A stretch of 28,167 nucleotides of DNA from an uncultured Eubacteriales bacterium (GTDB lineage Bacteria > Bacillota > Clostridia > Oscillospirales > Acutalibacteraceae), in assembly GCA_900317215.1 (NCBI GenBank), contig ONFW01000001.1:1-28167 (forward strand), read 5' to 3'. Position numbers and translations under genes: made by a program. The notes beneath the pieces are model-generated. The model saw nothing but the letters and a program-made list of their open reading frames with translations, was not told the DNA's origin and searched no databases. Positions 6,750 through 15,141 of the stretch are shown piece by piece; the stretch's first letter is position 1; every line of letters starts with the position of its first letter.

Positions 6750-7649
6750 GTGTTTATTACGAAGATCACAGATATTCTCAACAGCCGCAGCATGTCCCTT
6801 TCCTTTGAGGTATTCCCTCCCAAAAAGGAAACAAGCTTTGACAGCGTCAAGGAAGCTACCGAAAAGATCGCATCCTTCAAGCCGTCTTTTATGAGCGTTA
6901 CATACGGTGCAGGCGGCGGTACAAGCCGTTATACCCTTGATATTGCAAAAAATATCAAGGAGACCTTCGGCGTTCCTACCCTTGCACATCTTACCTGCGT
7001 GTCTTCAAGCAAGGACACCGTTCATAACCAGATCTGTGCAATGAAGGACGCAGGCATAATGAATATTATGGCTCTCAGAGGCGACCTTACACCCGAGCTT
7101 GAAAAAACCGACCGTTCCAAATGGGATTACCGCTATGCGGTAGAGCTTATAAGAGAGCTGAAAAATACCGATCATGACTTCTGTATAGGAGCTGCCTGCT
7201 ATCCCGAGATCCACCCTGAAAGCGTGAATCAGAAGGAGGATATCCTGCATCTGAAAGAAAAGGTAGATGCCGGCGCAGATTTTCTTACCACTCAGATGGT
7301 ATTCGACAACAATCTTTTCTACAATTTCATGTATAAGCTCAGAGAGGCAGGGGTATTCGTACCCGTCATTCCTGGCATTATGCCGATCACAAACGCCAAT
7401 CAGGTCGAGAGGGCGATAAAGCTCTCCGGCTCCTTCATGCCTCAGCGCTTCAAAAGCCTTGTGGATTATTTCGGTCAGGATCCTGCCGCTATGAAGCAGG
7501 CTGGAATTGCCTACGCTACCGATCAGATAATCGACCTTTACGCAAACGGGATAACCAATGTTCATGTTTATTCGATGAACAAGCCTGATGTTGCAAAAGC
7601 AATATCCGACAATCTCTCGGATATTCTTGGCAAGGACTTCAATCGCTGA
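6750..7649 (+). CDS. metF: 5,10-methylenetetrahydrofolate reductase
   Basis: Reduces methylenetetrahydrofolate to methyl-tetrahydrofolate, the methyl donor for methionine synthesis. The roughly 299-residue product shows SFEVFPPKKE with the family Glu, SVTYGAGGGT, LAHLTCV, NIMALRGD with the flavin-site Asp, ACYPEIHPES, TTQMVFDN and PGIMPITN, in the expected order for a FAD-dependent TIM barrel. The start is odd. No ATG lies near the expected N-terminus. The GTG at 6750 overlaps the ribosome site. ACG at 6759 has AGGAAGG exactly eight bases upstream and would give a normal start. The next ATG (6792) has no ribosome site. Coordinates use the conventional GTG. The gene is monocistronic, between its own promoter and terminator. 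Confidence 0.95.
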   Translation: MFITKITDILNSRSMSLSFEVFPPKKETSFDSVKEATEKIASFKPSFMSVTYGAGGGTSRYTLDIAKNIKETFGVPTLAHLTCVSSSKDTVHNQICAMKDAGIMNIMALRGDLTPELEKTDRSKWDYRYAVELIRELKNTDHDFCIGAACYPEIHPESVNQKEDILHLKEKVDAGADFLTTQMVFDNNLFYNFMYKLREAGVFVPVIPGIMPITNANQVERAIKLSGSFMPQRFKSLVDYFGQDPAAMKQAGIAYATDQIIDLYANGITNVHVYSMNKPDVAKAISDNLSDILGKDFNR

Positions 7650-7665
7650 GCCACACAAAAAAGAT

Positions 7666-7702
7666 GGACTCCTGCACACAGAAAATGCAGGAGTCCTGTT
7701 TA
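7666..7702 (+). terminator. Terminator of metF
   Basis: GGACTCCTGCA (7666-7676) pairs perfectly with TGCAGGAGTCC (7686-7696) around a nine-base A-rich loop, followed by TGTTTAATT. It lies 17 bases after the stop. Confidence 0.85.
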
Positions 7703-7718
7703 ATTGACGAACATTCTG

Positions 7719-7829
7719 TTACATACCGCCCGAGAGCGTGTAGAGAAGTATCGAGAATACTCCGAGAATCATCATAATGCATAATATCAGGCTTACTACC
7801 CTGATGACAGTCTTTCGTTTTTTGAACAT
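7719..7829 (-). CDS. Small single-span membrane protein (DUF4044-like)
   Basis: A 36-residue peptide, MFKKRKTVIRVVSLILCI... ending in LSGGM. A basic N-terminus is followed by one hydrophobic helix (about residues 8-31), so it should sit in the membrane with its basic end inside. Size and layout resemble DUF4044 peptides of Bacillota, a family without known function; this match is from memory and tentative. The ATG at 7829 has GGAG nine bases upstream; another ATG at 7838 is possible. It lies 28 bases after the glycosyltransferase-like gene on the same strand, so it may be its last cistron, and no separate promoter was seen. Confidence 0.6.
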   Translation of the reverse strand: MFKKRKTVIRVVSLILCIMMILGVFSILLYTLSGGM

Positions 7830-7857
7830 CAATTTCATCTCCGTTCCGCAGCACTTC

Positions 7858-9393
7858 TTATATTCTGCTGTTATCTGTTTTCTTGTAAAGGTAATAGGTG
7901 TTGTAGCTGTTCCGGTGAGCCTCAAAGCTCTGTGAGCATACAAGCTCATAATTGCTGAAATTATATCTGGTATTGCAGGTTATCACATAATCGACCATAC
8001 CTGCCGCAAGGTAGCTGTCCTGCTCGTCAAGTGCATAGGGTATGTTGAGTCCGCAGAAAAACCGGCAATTAGGCAGTATCTCCGCTGTCGTATAAAAGCC
8101 TCCGTCAAGGAATTTGTAGTTCAGCAGAGTGGCGTTCTCGGTCTGTGAGATGATCTCGCTGAAGCTGTACTGCGGGAGCTGACTCCTGCAATAGCTCATC
8201 ATGTAGGTGTTCGGGCTTATAAAGAATACAGCTCCAAGACTGACCACGGCTACAGCAGATGAGGAAAGCGCACTGAAGCTCCTTTTTTCGGTGAGCCTGA
8301 CCATTTTGGGAATGAGACTTATGAGCTTTGCAGCTAAAACAACTCCCAGCGGAATAAACACCGCAAGTATCAGAGAGTAGTACGTATATCTTCTTCCTCC
8401 GGCATATATCAGCAGATAAGAAGCCGCAAGGGAGGAAATAACAAAGACGAACACTCTTTTTGAACGTATAAAGGCATATACAATTCCTGAGATGATAATA
8501 CCGCAGGCAACTCCGAAGCTGTAAAGACAGCTCTTTGTACCTTCATGGATATTCATCAGCAGTCCTAAGAATTTATCCTCGACCTCTCTGACAGGATAAA
8601 TGAACATATTGCAGTAGAAATAAACCTCAAACAGATCCTCAGCAGCATCATTTATCAGAAAATAGAATAGAACGGGCATTGCCGTGATAAACTCTCCGAG
8701 AATGAGGAAAATGAAGAAGAAGATAAGCTCCTTGTGCCATTTCCTGTAGAGATAGAAAAACACCATGAAAACACCGCAGCCAAGATAAAAACCGAGAAGG
8801 GAAAACTTGATCCACAGTACGACCCCGGAGGTGATGCCTGTTATCAGCCATTCACGTTTTCTGACAGGATTGTCGGTAACTATCGACTTAAGCCCGACAA
8901 AAAAGCCGTAGGCTAACATCGGCAGACACAGCTCTTCAGCCGAGCCGCCCTGCTCAAAGGCAGGAGAAGCGTAGATCGCTATCGAGGCAACGGGAAGCAG
9001 CAGAACCGCTTTTTTATCACAGAAAAGAGTGATCGTTTTTGCCGAAAAATACAAAAACGCAAAGGAGGCGGCTATCTCGATCAGATAGGCTCCAAAAAAG
9101 GTGTTTCCCGAAATAAGGTATGCGACAGAGTAAATAAAATACAGCAGCGGTCCCTTTTGCTCAAAAATATCTCTGTACATCACCTGTCCGTTAGCAACAG
9201 ACTTGCCCACTGTAAAAAAGCAGTTTGCGTCGTCCCAGGTATTCATAGGATAGAGCGGAGAGGATTTTGAGCATATTGTGATGACCGCAGCAGAAAAAAT
9301 CAAAAGAAAGGCTGCATAAAAGCCCCCCAGCCTTTGGTCTTGAGGGGAAACCGGGTTCTGCAAGGAAAGAAAGAGCTTTTTCTTCTTACTCAA
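7858..9393 (-). CDS. Polytopic membrane glycosyltransferase-like protein (GT-C / family 39 type)
   Basis: 511 residues with roughly a dozen hydrophobic helices. After the first helix (about 25-42) an outside loop carries WDDANCFFTVGKSVANGQ (53-70) and then MYRDIFEQKGPLLYF (72-86). This matches the layout of GT-C enzymes of the PMT/ArnT class, where an acidic residue in the first loop is catalytic and a KxPLLYF-like stretch opens the second helix. Such enzymes move sugars from polyprenyl-phosphate donors onto wall or lipid acceptors outside the membrane. The C-terminal soluble part (about 400-505) is shorter. Start is TTG at 9393 with AGGGAGA six bases upstream. Acceptor and sugar cannot be told, since no neighbour is a wall gene. 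Confidence 0.78.
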   Translation of the reverse strand: MSKKKKLFLSLQNPVSPQDQRLGGFYAAFLLIFSAAVITICSKSSPLYPMNTWDDANCFFTVGKSVANGQVMYRDIFEQKGPLLYFIYSVAYLISGNTFFGAYLIEIAASFAFLYFSAKTITLFCDKKAVLLLPVASIAIYASPAFEQGGSAEELCLPMLAYGFFVGLKSIVTDNPVRKREWLITGITSGVVLWIKFSLLGFYLGCGVFMVFFYLYRKWHKELIFFFIFLILGEFITAMPVLFYFLINDAAEDLFEVYFYCNMFIYPVREVEDKFLGLLMNIHEGTKSCLYSFGVACGIIISGIVYAFIRSKRVFVFVISSLAASYLLIYAGGRRYTYYSLILAVFIPLGVVLAAKLISLIPKMVRLTEKRSFSALSSSAVAVVSLGAVFFISPNTYMMSYCRSQLPQYSFSEIISQTENATLLNYKFLDGGFYTTAEILPNCRFFCGLNIPYALDEQDSYLAAGMVDYVITCNTRYNFSNYELVCSQSFEAHRNSYNTYYLYKKTDNSRI

Positions 9394-9474
9394 TTTGATC
9401 TCTCCCTAACATGTAGAATATGCTACGGCAGTCTATGCCGTATTTGCCGGACATCTTGTATTCATACTTTTATC

Positions 9475-9503
9475 ATTTTATAGCTATATGTCGATTATGT
9501 CAA
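9475..9503 (-). promoter_or_regulatory. Promoter of the glycosyltransferase-like gene
   Basis: On the minus strand TTGACA (9503-9498), 17 bases, TAAAAT (9480-9475). The leader is about 75 bases. Confidence 0.82.
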
Positions 9504-9582
9504 GTATAACAGACATTTCTTTTGACTTTGCGGAATTATTCTACATTTATTATGCAATATATACTGATTTTAAGAAAATTTA

Positions 9583-9611
9583 TTGACAAAAAAACCATTT
9601 TGAAGGATAAT
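9583..9611 (+). promoter_or_regulatory. Promoter of the acn-icd operon
   Basis: TTGACA (9583-9588), 17 bases, GATAAT (9606-9611), 57 bases before the aconitase ATG, which has the ribosome site AAAGGGTGG at 9652-9660. Confidence 0.85.
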
Positions 9612-9667
9612 GATAGTGTATTACCAAATACGCAGCGTTAAGACAAAATTGAAAGGGTGGATAATCA

Positions 9668-11602
9668 ATGGGCAGCACAATAGCTCAGAAAATAATCAAA
9701 GCGCATCTTCTCAGCGGAGAAATGACGGTTGGCAGTGAGGTAGGGATCAGAATAGATCAGACTCTCACGCAGGACGCTACCGGCACTATGGCATATCTTG
9801 AATTTGAGGCTATCGGAGTTCCGAGAGTCAAAACAGAGAAGAGCGTTGCTTATATCGACCACAACACCTTACAGACAGGCTTTGAAAACGCAGACGACCA
9901 CAGATTTATTCAATCCGTCTGCAAAAAGCACGGAATATATTTTTCCAGACCCGGCAACGGTATCTGTCATCAGGTACATCTTGAGCGCTTCGGCAAGCCC
10001 GGCAAGACCCTTATCGGCTCCGACAGCCATACTCCTACAGGAGGCGGCATAGGTATGCTTGCCATAGGCGCAGGCGGTCTTGATGTGGCTGTTGCCATGG
10101 GCGGCGGCGCTTATTATATCTCCATGCCTAAAATGGTAAGGATAAATCTCACAGGCAGGCTCAGCCCATGGGTATCCGCAAAGGATATCATTCTTGAGGT
10201 GCTTCGCATAATGTCCGTAAAGGGCGGCGTAGGCAAGATAATCGAGTACGGCGGAGAGGGCGTAAAAACTCTTACCGTTCCCGAGAGGGCTACAATAACA
10301 AATATGGGCGCCGAGCTGGGAGCCACCACCTCTGTTTTCCCCTCCGACGAGATAACCAGAGAATTCATGAAGGCTCAGGGACGCGAAGAGGACTGGAGCG
10401 AGCTATCCTCAGATGAGGACGCAGTTTTCGATGAGGTGATAAATATAGATCTCTCAAAGCTTGTTCCCATGGCAGCCTGTCCTCACAGCCCCGACAACGT
10501 GAAGACCATTGAGGAGATCGGTCCTCAAAAGATAGATCAGGTCTGCATAGGCTCCTGCACTAACTCCTCATACCTCGACCTTATGAGAGTTGCATCCATA
10601 CTCAAGGGAAAGACCGTTCATCCCGATGTGAGCCTTGCTATAGCTCCCGGCTCAAAGCAGGTATACAATATGCTCGCAAAGAACGGAGCTCTTGCCGATA
10701 TCATAGAGGCAGGAGCAAGGATACTTGAATGTGCCTGCGGCCCGTGTATAGGCATGGGACAGTCTCCCAACAGCAGCGGCATTTCCCTGCGTACCTTCAA
10801 CCGTAATTTTGAAGGAAGAAGCGGCACTAAGGATGGTCAGATCTATCTTGTAAGCCCTGAGACAGCCGCCGCATCTGCTCTTGCAGGTGTATTCACAGAC
10901 CCGAGAACTCTCGGCGAGGCTGTTGATATCCCTCTGCCCGAAAAATTCGACTACAATGACAACATGGTGATAGCTCCCGCTCCCGAGGAGGAAATGGACA
11001 AAGTTGAGATACTCAGAGGCCCCAACATAAAACCCTATCCCGAGACCTCTCCTCTTGCAGCAGACATCAACGCACGCTGCTCGCTCAAGGTAGGTGACAA
11101 TATCACTACCGACCATATCATGCCCGCAGGAGCAAAGATACTTCCCCTGCGCTCGAATATACCTGCCATTTCGCAGCACTGCTTCACGGTTTGCGACAAG
11201 GACTTTCCGGCAAGATCAAAGGCCTACGGCAAAAGCATCATCGTGGGCGGCGTAAACTACGGTCAGGGCTCCTCCCGTGAGCACGCAGCGCTTGCTCCCC
11301 TCTATCTCGGCATCAAGGCTGTCGTTGTTAAATCCTTTGCCCGTATCCACCGCGCAAACCTCATCAACGCAGGAATACTGCCTCTTACCTTTGTCGACCC
11401 CTCCGATTACGACAACATTCAGCAGGGCGACGAGCTCTCTCTGCCCAATGTCCGCAAAATGATCTCGGCAGGCAAGGTACATCTTTTACTCATCAATAAA
11501 ACTCAGGGCAAGGAGATACCTGTTCTCTGTGAGCTCTCCGGCAGAACAAAGGACATCATACTCGCCGGCGGTCTGCTTGACTATACAAGGAACTCAAAGT
11601 AA
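9668..11602 (+). CDS. acn: Aconitate hydratase (short bacterial type)
   Basis: Interconverts citrate and isocitrate using a 4Fe-4S cluster. The 644-residue protein is shorter than AcnA (about 890) and matches the Aquifex-type aconitase size. Cluster ligands are Cys297 in GSCTNSS and Cys357/Cys360 in ECACGPCIGMGQS. Early motifs include GSDSHTPTGGG (117-127). The swivel domain is present at the C-terminus with YGQGSSREHAALAP and KSFARIHRANLIN. The close homologue 3-isopropylmalate dehydratase is split into LeuC and LeuD; here the swivel is fused, which favours aconitase. The isocitrate dehydrogenase two genes downstream supports that. Citrate synthase is not in the window. Likely role: glutamate-family synthesis through 2-oxoglutarate. 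Confidence 0.93.
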   Translation: MGSTIAQKIIKAHLLSGEMTVGSEVGIRIDQTLTQDATGTMAYLEFEAIGVPRVKTEKSVAYIDHNTLQTGFENADDHRFIQSVCKKHGIYFSRPGNGICHQVHLERFGKPGKTLIGSDSHTPTGGGIGMLAIGAGGLDVAVAMGGGAYYISMPKMVRINLTGRLSPWVSAKDIILEVLRIMSVKGGVGKIIEYGGEGVKTLTVPERATITNMGAELGATTSVFPSDEITREFMKAQGREEDWSELSSDEDAVFDEVINIDLSKLVPMAACPHSPDNVKTIEEIGPQKIDQVCIGSCTNSSYLDLMRVASILKGKTVHPDVSLAIAPGSKQVYNMLAKNGALADIIEAGARILECACGPCIGMGQSPNSSGISLRTFNRNFEGRSGTKDGQIYLVSPETAAASALAGVFTDPRTLGEAVDIPLPEKFDYNDNMVIAPAPEEEMDKVEILRGPNIKPYPETSPLAADINARCSLKVGDNITTDHIMPAGAKILPLRSNIPAISQHCFTVCDKDFPARSKAYGKSIIVGGVNYGQGSSREHAALAPLYLGIKAVVVKSFARIHRANLINAGILPLTFVDPSDYDNIQQGDELSLPNVRKMISAGKVHLLLINKTQGKEIPVLCELSGRTKDIILAGGLLDYTRNSK

Positions 11603-11614
11603 GAATCCCAAATA

Positions 11615-11650
11615 GAACAGCGCAGGATACCCGGTATCTCAGCGCTGTTC
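11615..11650 (+). other. Hairpin between acn and the next gene
   Basis: GAACAGCGC (11615-11623) pairs with GCGCTGTTC (11642-11650), and GATACC/GGTATC pair inside. No T tract follows (CCTTCC), so it is more likely an RNA-stabilising or attenuating structure inside the operon than a full terminator. Confidence 0.6.
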
Positions 11651-11688
11651 CTTCCACCTATCAATCTGTTCCGGAAGGAGAGGTCAGA

Positions 11689-13137
11689 ATGAGCTTTTGT
11701 CATAGATGCGGCACAAAGTTGAGCAGCGAATGTCTTTTCTGCATCAACTGCGGCGCAAAAGTGCTCACCATGGAGGATATCGAAAGAGAGGTCTCCGCTC
11801 CGGCGCCTGCCGCCAATGAAAACGATTATACTGCAGACACCGTTATTATTGTTTCCGAAGCAGACAAGAGCAGTGAGAACAGCACTGCTGCACCGGCTGA
11901 CGACGATATCCGGATCACCCTTGATAATTCCTGGGAAATGTATGATGACGAGCTGGACAGCGAGGAATTTGACAGGAACAGCAGCACAGAAGACATAAAG
12001 GACGACCGGAACTCAGATTATGACTATCTGGAGGATGACGATGATATCATCATCTTTACCGAAGCCGAAGAAAGCGTTCCTGACACTCCGGCGCTGTCAC
12101 CTCTGTGCAACACCCACCCCGAAAGAAATGTTTTCTCCTCCTCTCAGTATCGTTATCTTCAGGGGCTTAAATACTGGTCATATAACGGCGTCCTGTATTA
12201 TGCAAATTCTTCAAATGACGAGATATGGCAGATAGAGGACGAAAAGAATATCCTCACCCGCAAGATAGGGCTGAAAAAGAAGCTGAAAAGGAACGAGGAA
12301 ATAATCTCCATGTTTGTCAATGAGACAGGCATATATGTTATAACCGTAAAGTATATAACCCGCAGCGGAGAGGAATACTCCCAGTTCAAAATGCTGAGGA
12401 TAGGACATGACGGCGAATATAAATCCGGATATTCCCTCGGCACTACAAGAAGGTCGTTTACAGCCGCATATATGAACAGGGATACCCTTTATTTCAGCAT
12501 AAACAACAAGCTTGTCGAATACCGCTTTGTAAGCTGCTCGGAATATGAGCTTGTAAAAAGAAGCTCCCGCTCGGATTTCAGCATTTCAGCCGTATACGCC
12601 TCTGATAACTTCGTTGTTTTCAATGATGAGAATTATGACAAGAACGACGAACGCTACGGCTGGACCTTATATAACAAGAACAACGATGAGACCACCTATC
12701 TTGAAAAGCATTTTTCGATCGACCCGTGGAAAAACGAGGGCCTGAAAATAGGCTTTTTTGATATGCAGAAGGAGCTTGTCTGGCTTTATGACAAGGTCGC
12801 AATGACCATGCAGGCTTATTCGTTGAAGACCCTTGCTCCTGCCGATGAGAAGATATGGCATTTTGCCGATATGGAATGGACCTCATCGGGCCGTCTTTAT
12901 TTTGACGGCGAGGTTCTCTATTCTGCACCTGCTTACTATAAGATGTTCGCTTATAATTCAGAAGGCGGCAAATTCACATGGCTCGACGAGCTTCACGGCT
13001 GCTGCGAGGTTTTTCAGGTGCTCAACGACCGCATACATATCAATACCGAGGGCTGCTATTCTCCCACACTGGTATATCCCAAAACTGCAGAAAAGCAGAA
13101 TTCGCTTTACAAGAGTCCCTTTGATCTTTCACAATAA
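11689..13137 (+). CDS. Zinc-ribbon protein with acidic linker and propeller-like domain, function unknown
   Basis: 482 residues. The N-terminus is a zinc ribbon, FCHRCGTKLSSECLFCINCG, with cysteine pairs at 4/7 and 18/21. A long acidic, probably disordered linker (about 30-140) is rich in Asp, Glu and Ser. The rest (about 150-482) is a run of short beta-strand units such as YWSYNGVLYYANSS, MNRDTLYFSINNKLVEY and SSGRLYFDGEVLYSAP, the look of a beta-propeller. No enzyme motif and no membrane helix are seen, so it is probably cytoplasmic. The start has GGAAGGAGAGG a few bases upstream. It lies between acn and icd, 86 and 23 bases away, so it should be expressed with them. No family name is recognised. 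Confidence 0.85.
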   Translation: MSFCHRCGTKLSSECLFCINCGAKVLTMEDIEREVSAPAPAANENDYTADTVIIVSEADKSSENSTAAPADDDIRITLDNSWEMYDDELDSEEFDRNSSTEDIKDDRNSDYDYLEDDDDIIIFTEAEESVPDTPALSPLCNTHPERNVFSSSQYRYLQGLKYWSYNGVLYYANSSNDEIWQIEDEKNILTRKIGLKKKLKRNEEIISMFVNETGIYVITVKYITRSGEEYSQFKMLRIGHDGEYKSGYSLGTTRRSFTAAYMNRDTLYFSINNKLVEYRFVSCSEYELVKRSSRSDFSISAVYASDNFVVFNDENYDKNDERYGWTLYNKNNDETTYLEKHFSIDPWKNEGLKIGFFDMQKELVWLYDKVAMTMQAYSLKTLAPADEKIWHFADMEWTSSGRLYFDGEVLYSAPAYYKMFAYNSEGGKFTWLDELHGCCEVFQVLNDRIHINTEGCYSPTLVYPKTAEKQNSLYKSPFDLSQ

Positions 13138-13160
13138 TAGTATAAAGAAGGTAATGTTTT

Positions 13161-14375
13161 ATGGAAAAGATAAAAATGACTACCCCTCTCGTTGAAATGG
13201 ACGGAGACGAGATGACCAGAATAATCTGGAAAATGATAAAGGACGAGCTTATTCTTCCCTATGTCGAGCTTAAGACGGAATACTACGATCTCGGACTTGA
13301 GAACAGGGAAAGAACAAAGGATCAGGTCACTATTGACAGTGCCGAGGCCACAAAAAAATACGGAGTCGCTGTAAAATGCGCTACAATAACACCTAATGCA
13401 GAGAGAGTCAAGGAGTATAATCTCTCTCAGATGTGGAAGTCCCCGAACGGAACTATCAGAGCCATTCTTGACGGCACCGTTTTCAGAACGCCTATCGTTG
13501 TAAAGGGCATAACACCCTATATCCCTACATGGACGAAGCCTATCACCATTGCCCGTCATGCTTACGGCGATGTATACAAGAACACTGAAATGACAGTTGC
13601 GGACGGCAGCAGGGCTGAGCTTGTCGTTACCGATAAGGACGGCAGAGAAACACGTCAGCTTATACATGAGTTCAAGGGCTCTGACGGTATCATTCAGGGG
13701 CTTCATAATATTGACAAGAGCATCGGCAGCTTTGCAAGAGCCTGCTTTAACTTTGCTCTCGACAAAAAACAGGATCTCTGGTTTGCTACCAAGGACACCA
13801 TTTCCAAAAAGTACGACCACCGCTTCAAGGATATCTTCAATGAGATATTTGAAAACGAATATAAGGATAAGTTTGCACAGGCTGGCATCACATATTTCTA
13901 CACCCTCATTGACGACGCTGTTGCAAGAGTCATACGCTCGGAGGGCGGTTATATCTGGGCATGCAAGAACTATGACGGCGACGTTATGTCTGACATGGTA
14001 GCAACAGCCTTCGGCTCCCTCGCCATGATGACCTCTGTCCTTGTATCTCCCGACGGAGTGTATGAGTTTGAGGCTGCTCACGGAACTGTACAGCGTCATT
14101 ATTACAAATACCTCAAGGGCGAGACGACCTCCACAAACTCTGTTGCAACTCTGTTTGCATGGACCGGCGCTCTCCGAAAGAGAGGACAGCTCGATGACCT
14201 TCCCCTGCTTTCGGACTTTGCCGACAAGCTTGAGCAGGCTACAGTATCTACTATCGAGGACGGAATTATGACAGGCGACCTTGCAGCTCTCTCAACTCTC
14301 GAGAATAAAACAAAGGTCGATACAGAGACCTTCCTCAAGGAGATAAACAAACGTCTCTCCGCCATGATGAGCTGA
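13161..14375 (+). CDS. icd: NADP-dependent isocitrate dehydrogenase (eukaryote-like type)
   Basis: Oxidises isocitrate to 2-oxoglutarate and CO2. The 404-residue protein starts with PLVEMDGDEMTRIIW and has SPNGTIRAILDGTVFR (94-109), TWTKPITIARHAYGD, the metal-binding YDGDVMSDMVA and AAHGTVQRHY. These belong to the homodimeric class shared with eukaryotic IDH, not the E. coli Icd class. The RHY after HGTVQ is the usual sign of NADP preference. The ATG is preceded by AAGAAGG and lies 23 bases after the zinc-ribbon gene. With acn it forms the oxidative arm from citrate to 2-oxoglutarate. No terminator with a clear T tract directly follows; an inverted repeat lies 117 bases downstream. Confidence 0.95.
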   Translation: MEKIKMTTPLVEMDGDEMTRIIWKMIKDELILPYVELKTEYYDLGLENRERTKDQVTIDSAEATKKYGVAVKCATITPNAERVKEYNLSQMWKSPNGTIRAILDGTVFRTPIVVKGITPYIPTWTKPITIARHAYGDVYKNTEMTVADGSRAELVVTDKDGRETRQLIHEFKGSDGIIQGLHNIDKSIGSFARACFNFALDKKQDLWFATKDTISKKYDHRFKDIFNEIFENEYKDKFAQAGITYFYTLIDDAVARVIRSEGGYIWACKNYDGDVMSDMVATAFGSLAMMTSVLVSPDGVYEFEAAHGTVQRHYYKYLKGETTSTNSVATLFAWTGALRKRGQLDDLPLLSDFADKLEQATVSTIEDGIMTGDLAALSTLENKTKVDTETFLKEINKRLSAMMS

Positions 14376-14492
14376 CAAACGAACATGCTCGGGACAAGCT
14401 TCTGTTTTTTCTGAATTTTCCGTATATCTCCTTTCTTCTGTGTTCCTGTAAGTTGAATGTGAGAGATACTTGATTTCATTTTTCATGTTAAA

Positions 14493-14551
14493 AACCTCCT
14501 TATGTTTTGGTAACGCGGTTTCCAAGCCTTTACCAATATCATAAGGAGGTT
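14493..14551. repeat. Inverted repeat with AAGGAGG on both strands
   Basis: AACCTCCTTATG (14493-14504) is the exact reverse complement of CATAAGGAGGTT (14540-14551). The match continues inward imperfectly through TTTTGGTAA and TTACCAATA, leaving about 15 bases of loop. Each arm contains a perfect ribosome-site sequence. It may act as the terminator region for icd, since T-rich sequence follows on the plus strand. See the separate finding. Confidence 0.75.
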
Positions 14552-14634
14552 ATTCATTTTGCTTTTTTCTCATTCTAAAGCTCTTTTTATCTACCCTCGG
14601 CTGAGCAGAGGGGTATTCAAGCTAAAGAACCCAA

Positions 14635-14664
14635 CAAAAATGCGGATGCATTTCTGCATCCGCA
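14635..14664 (-). terminator. Terminator of the lipoprotein operon
   Basis: TGCGGATGCA (14641-14650) pairs perfectly with TGCATCCGCA (14655-14664) around a four-base loop. Read on the minus strand it is followed by TTTTTGTTGG. It lies 17 bases after the stop of the last lipoprotein gene. Confidence 0.9.
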
Positions 14665-14681
14665 CATGTCGATTCGGCTTA

Positions 14682-15122
14682 TTATCTTCCAAGGTACATA
14701 ATTTTGGCTGCCTGCTCGCCTACCATTGCGCTGTCAAACCAAAGCTTGCCGTCCCTGAGTGTAAGGACCATAGGGCTTGAGCCTGAAACATCAGAAGTAA
14801 GTGTGATCTTGTCTCCACTCTGTGTCCATTTTGCTATTCCTCCGCCTGAAGCGTTAGAAACGCCTGTTGCTGAGAAAACGCCGTTTACGGAAGCAGTGCC
14901 GTCTGCATTAAAGGTGATAGAGAGCTTCATCTGTGCAAGATACGCCTCTGTTGCCGAAGCCTCTTCTGCTGTCATTGACGGAAACTGTGAGCGGTCGTAC
15001 TGGATGTTCCATGTTCCGCCGACAATACCGCTTCCGCTTCCTCCGCCGCTGCAGGCTGCACAGGCAAGGATCATAAGCATGGCAAGTGCTGCGGATAAAA
15101 CGATTTTTAATGCTTTTTTCAT
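14682..15122 (-). CDS. Small lipoprotein, third of three tandem paralogues
   Basis: 146 residues with a lipoprotein signal (MKKALKIVLSAALAMLMILACAACSGG; lipidated Cys probably 24, possibly 21), so it is anchored outside the membrane. The mature part is short and beta-rich: GGTWNIQYD (about 35-43), LSITFNADGTASV, AKWTQSGDKITLT, then LRDGKLWFDS. The layout of GTW, DGT, W..GDK and DGKL recurs in the two genes before it and resembles small lipocalin-like domains of Bacillota lipoproteins. Function is unknown; binding a small ligand is only a guess from the fold type. It is last in the three-gene operon, 19 bases after its neighbour, and followed by a terminator. Confidence 0.85.
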   Translation of the reverse strand: MKKALKIVLSAALAMLMILACAACSGGGSGSGIVGGTWNIQYDRSQFPSMTAEEASATEAYLAQMKLSITFNADGTASVNGVFSATGVSNASGGGIAKWTQSGDKITLTSDVSGSSPMVLTLRDGKLWFDSAMVGEQAAKIMYLGR

Positions 15123-15141
15123 AATTAATGTCTCCTTTGTT

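Noticed and set aside
9668..11602. Homoaconitase or 3-isopropylmalate dehydratase instead of aconitase
   Set aside because: The swivel domain is fused, the length fits Aquifex-type aconitase, and icd lies in the same operon, with no leu genes near.
14559..14780. Plus-strand frame starting TTG after AAGGAGG
   Set aside because: The product is not protein-like, crosses the lipoprotein operon terminator and overlaps the lipoprotein gene.
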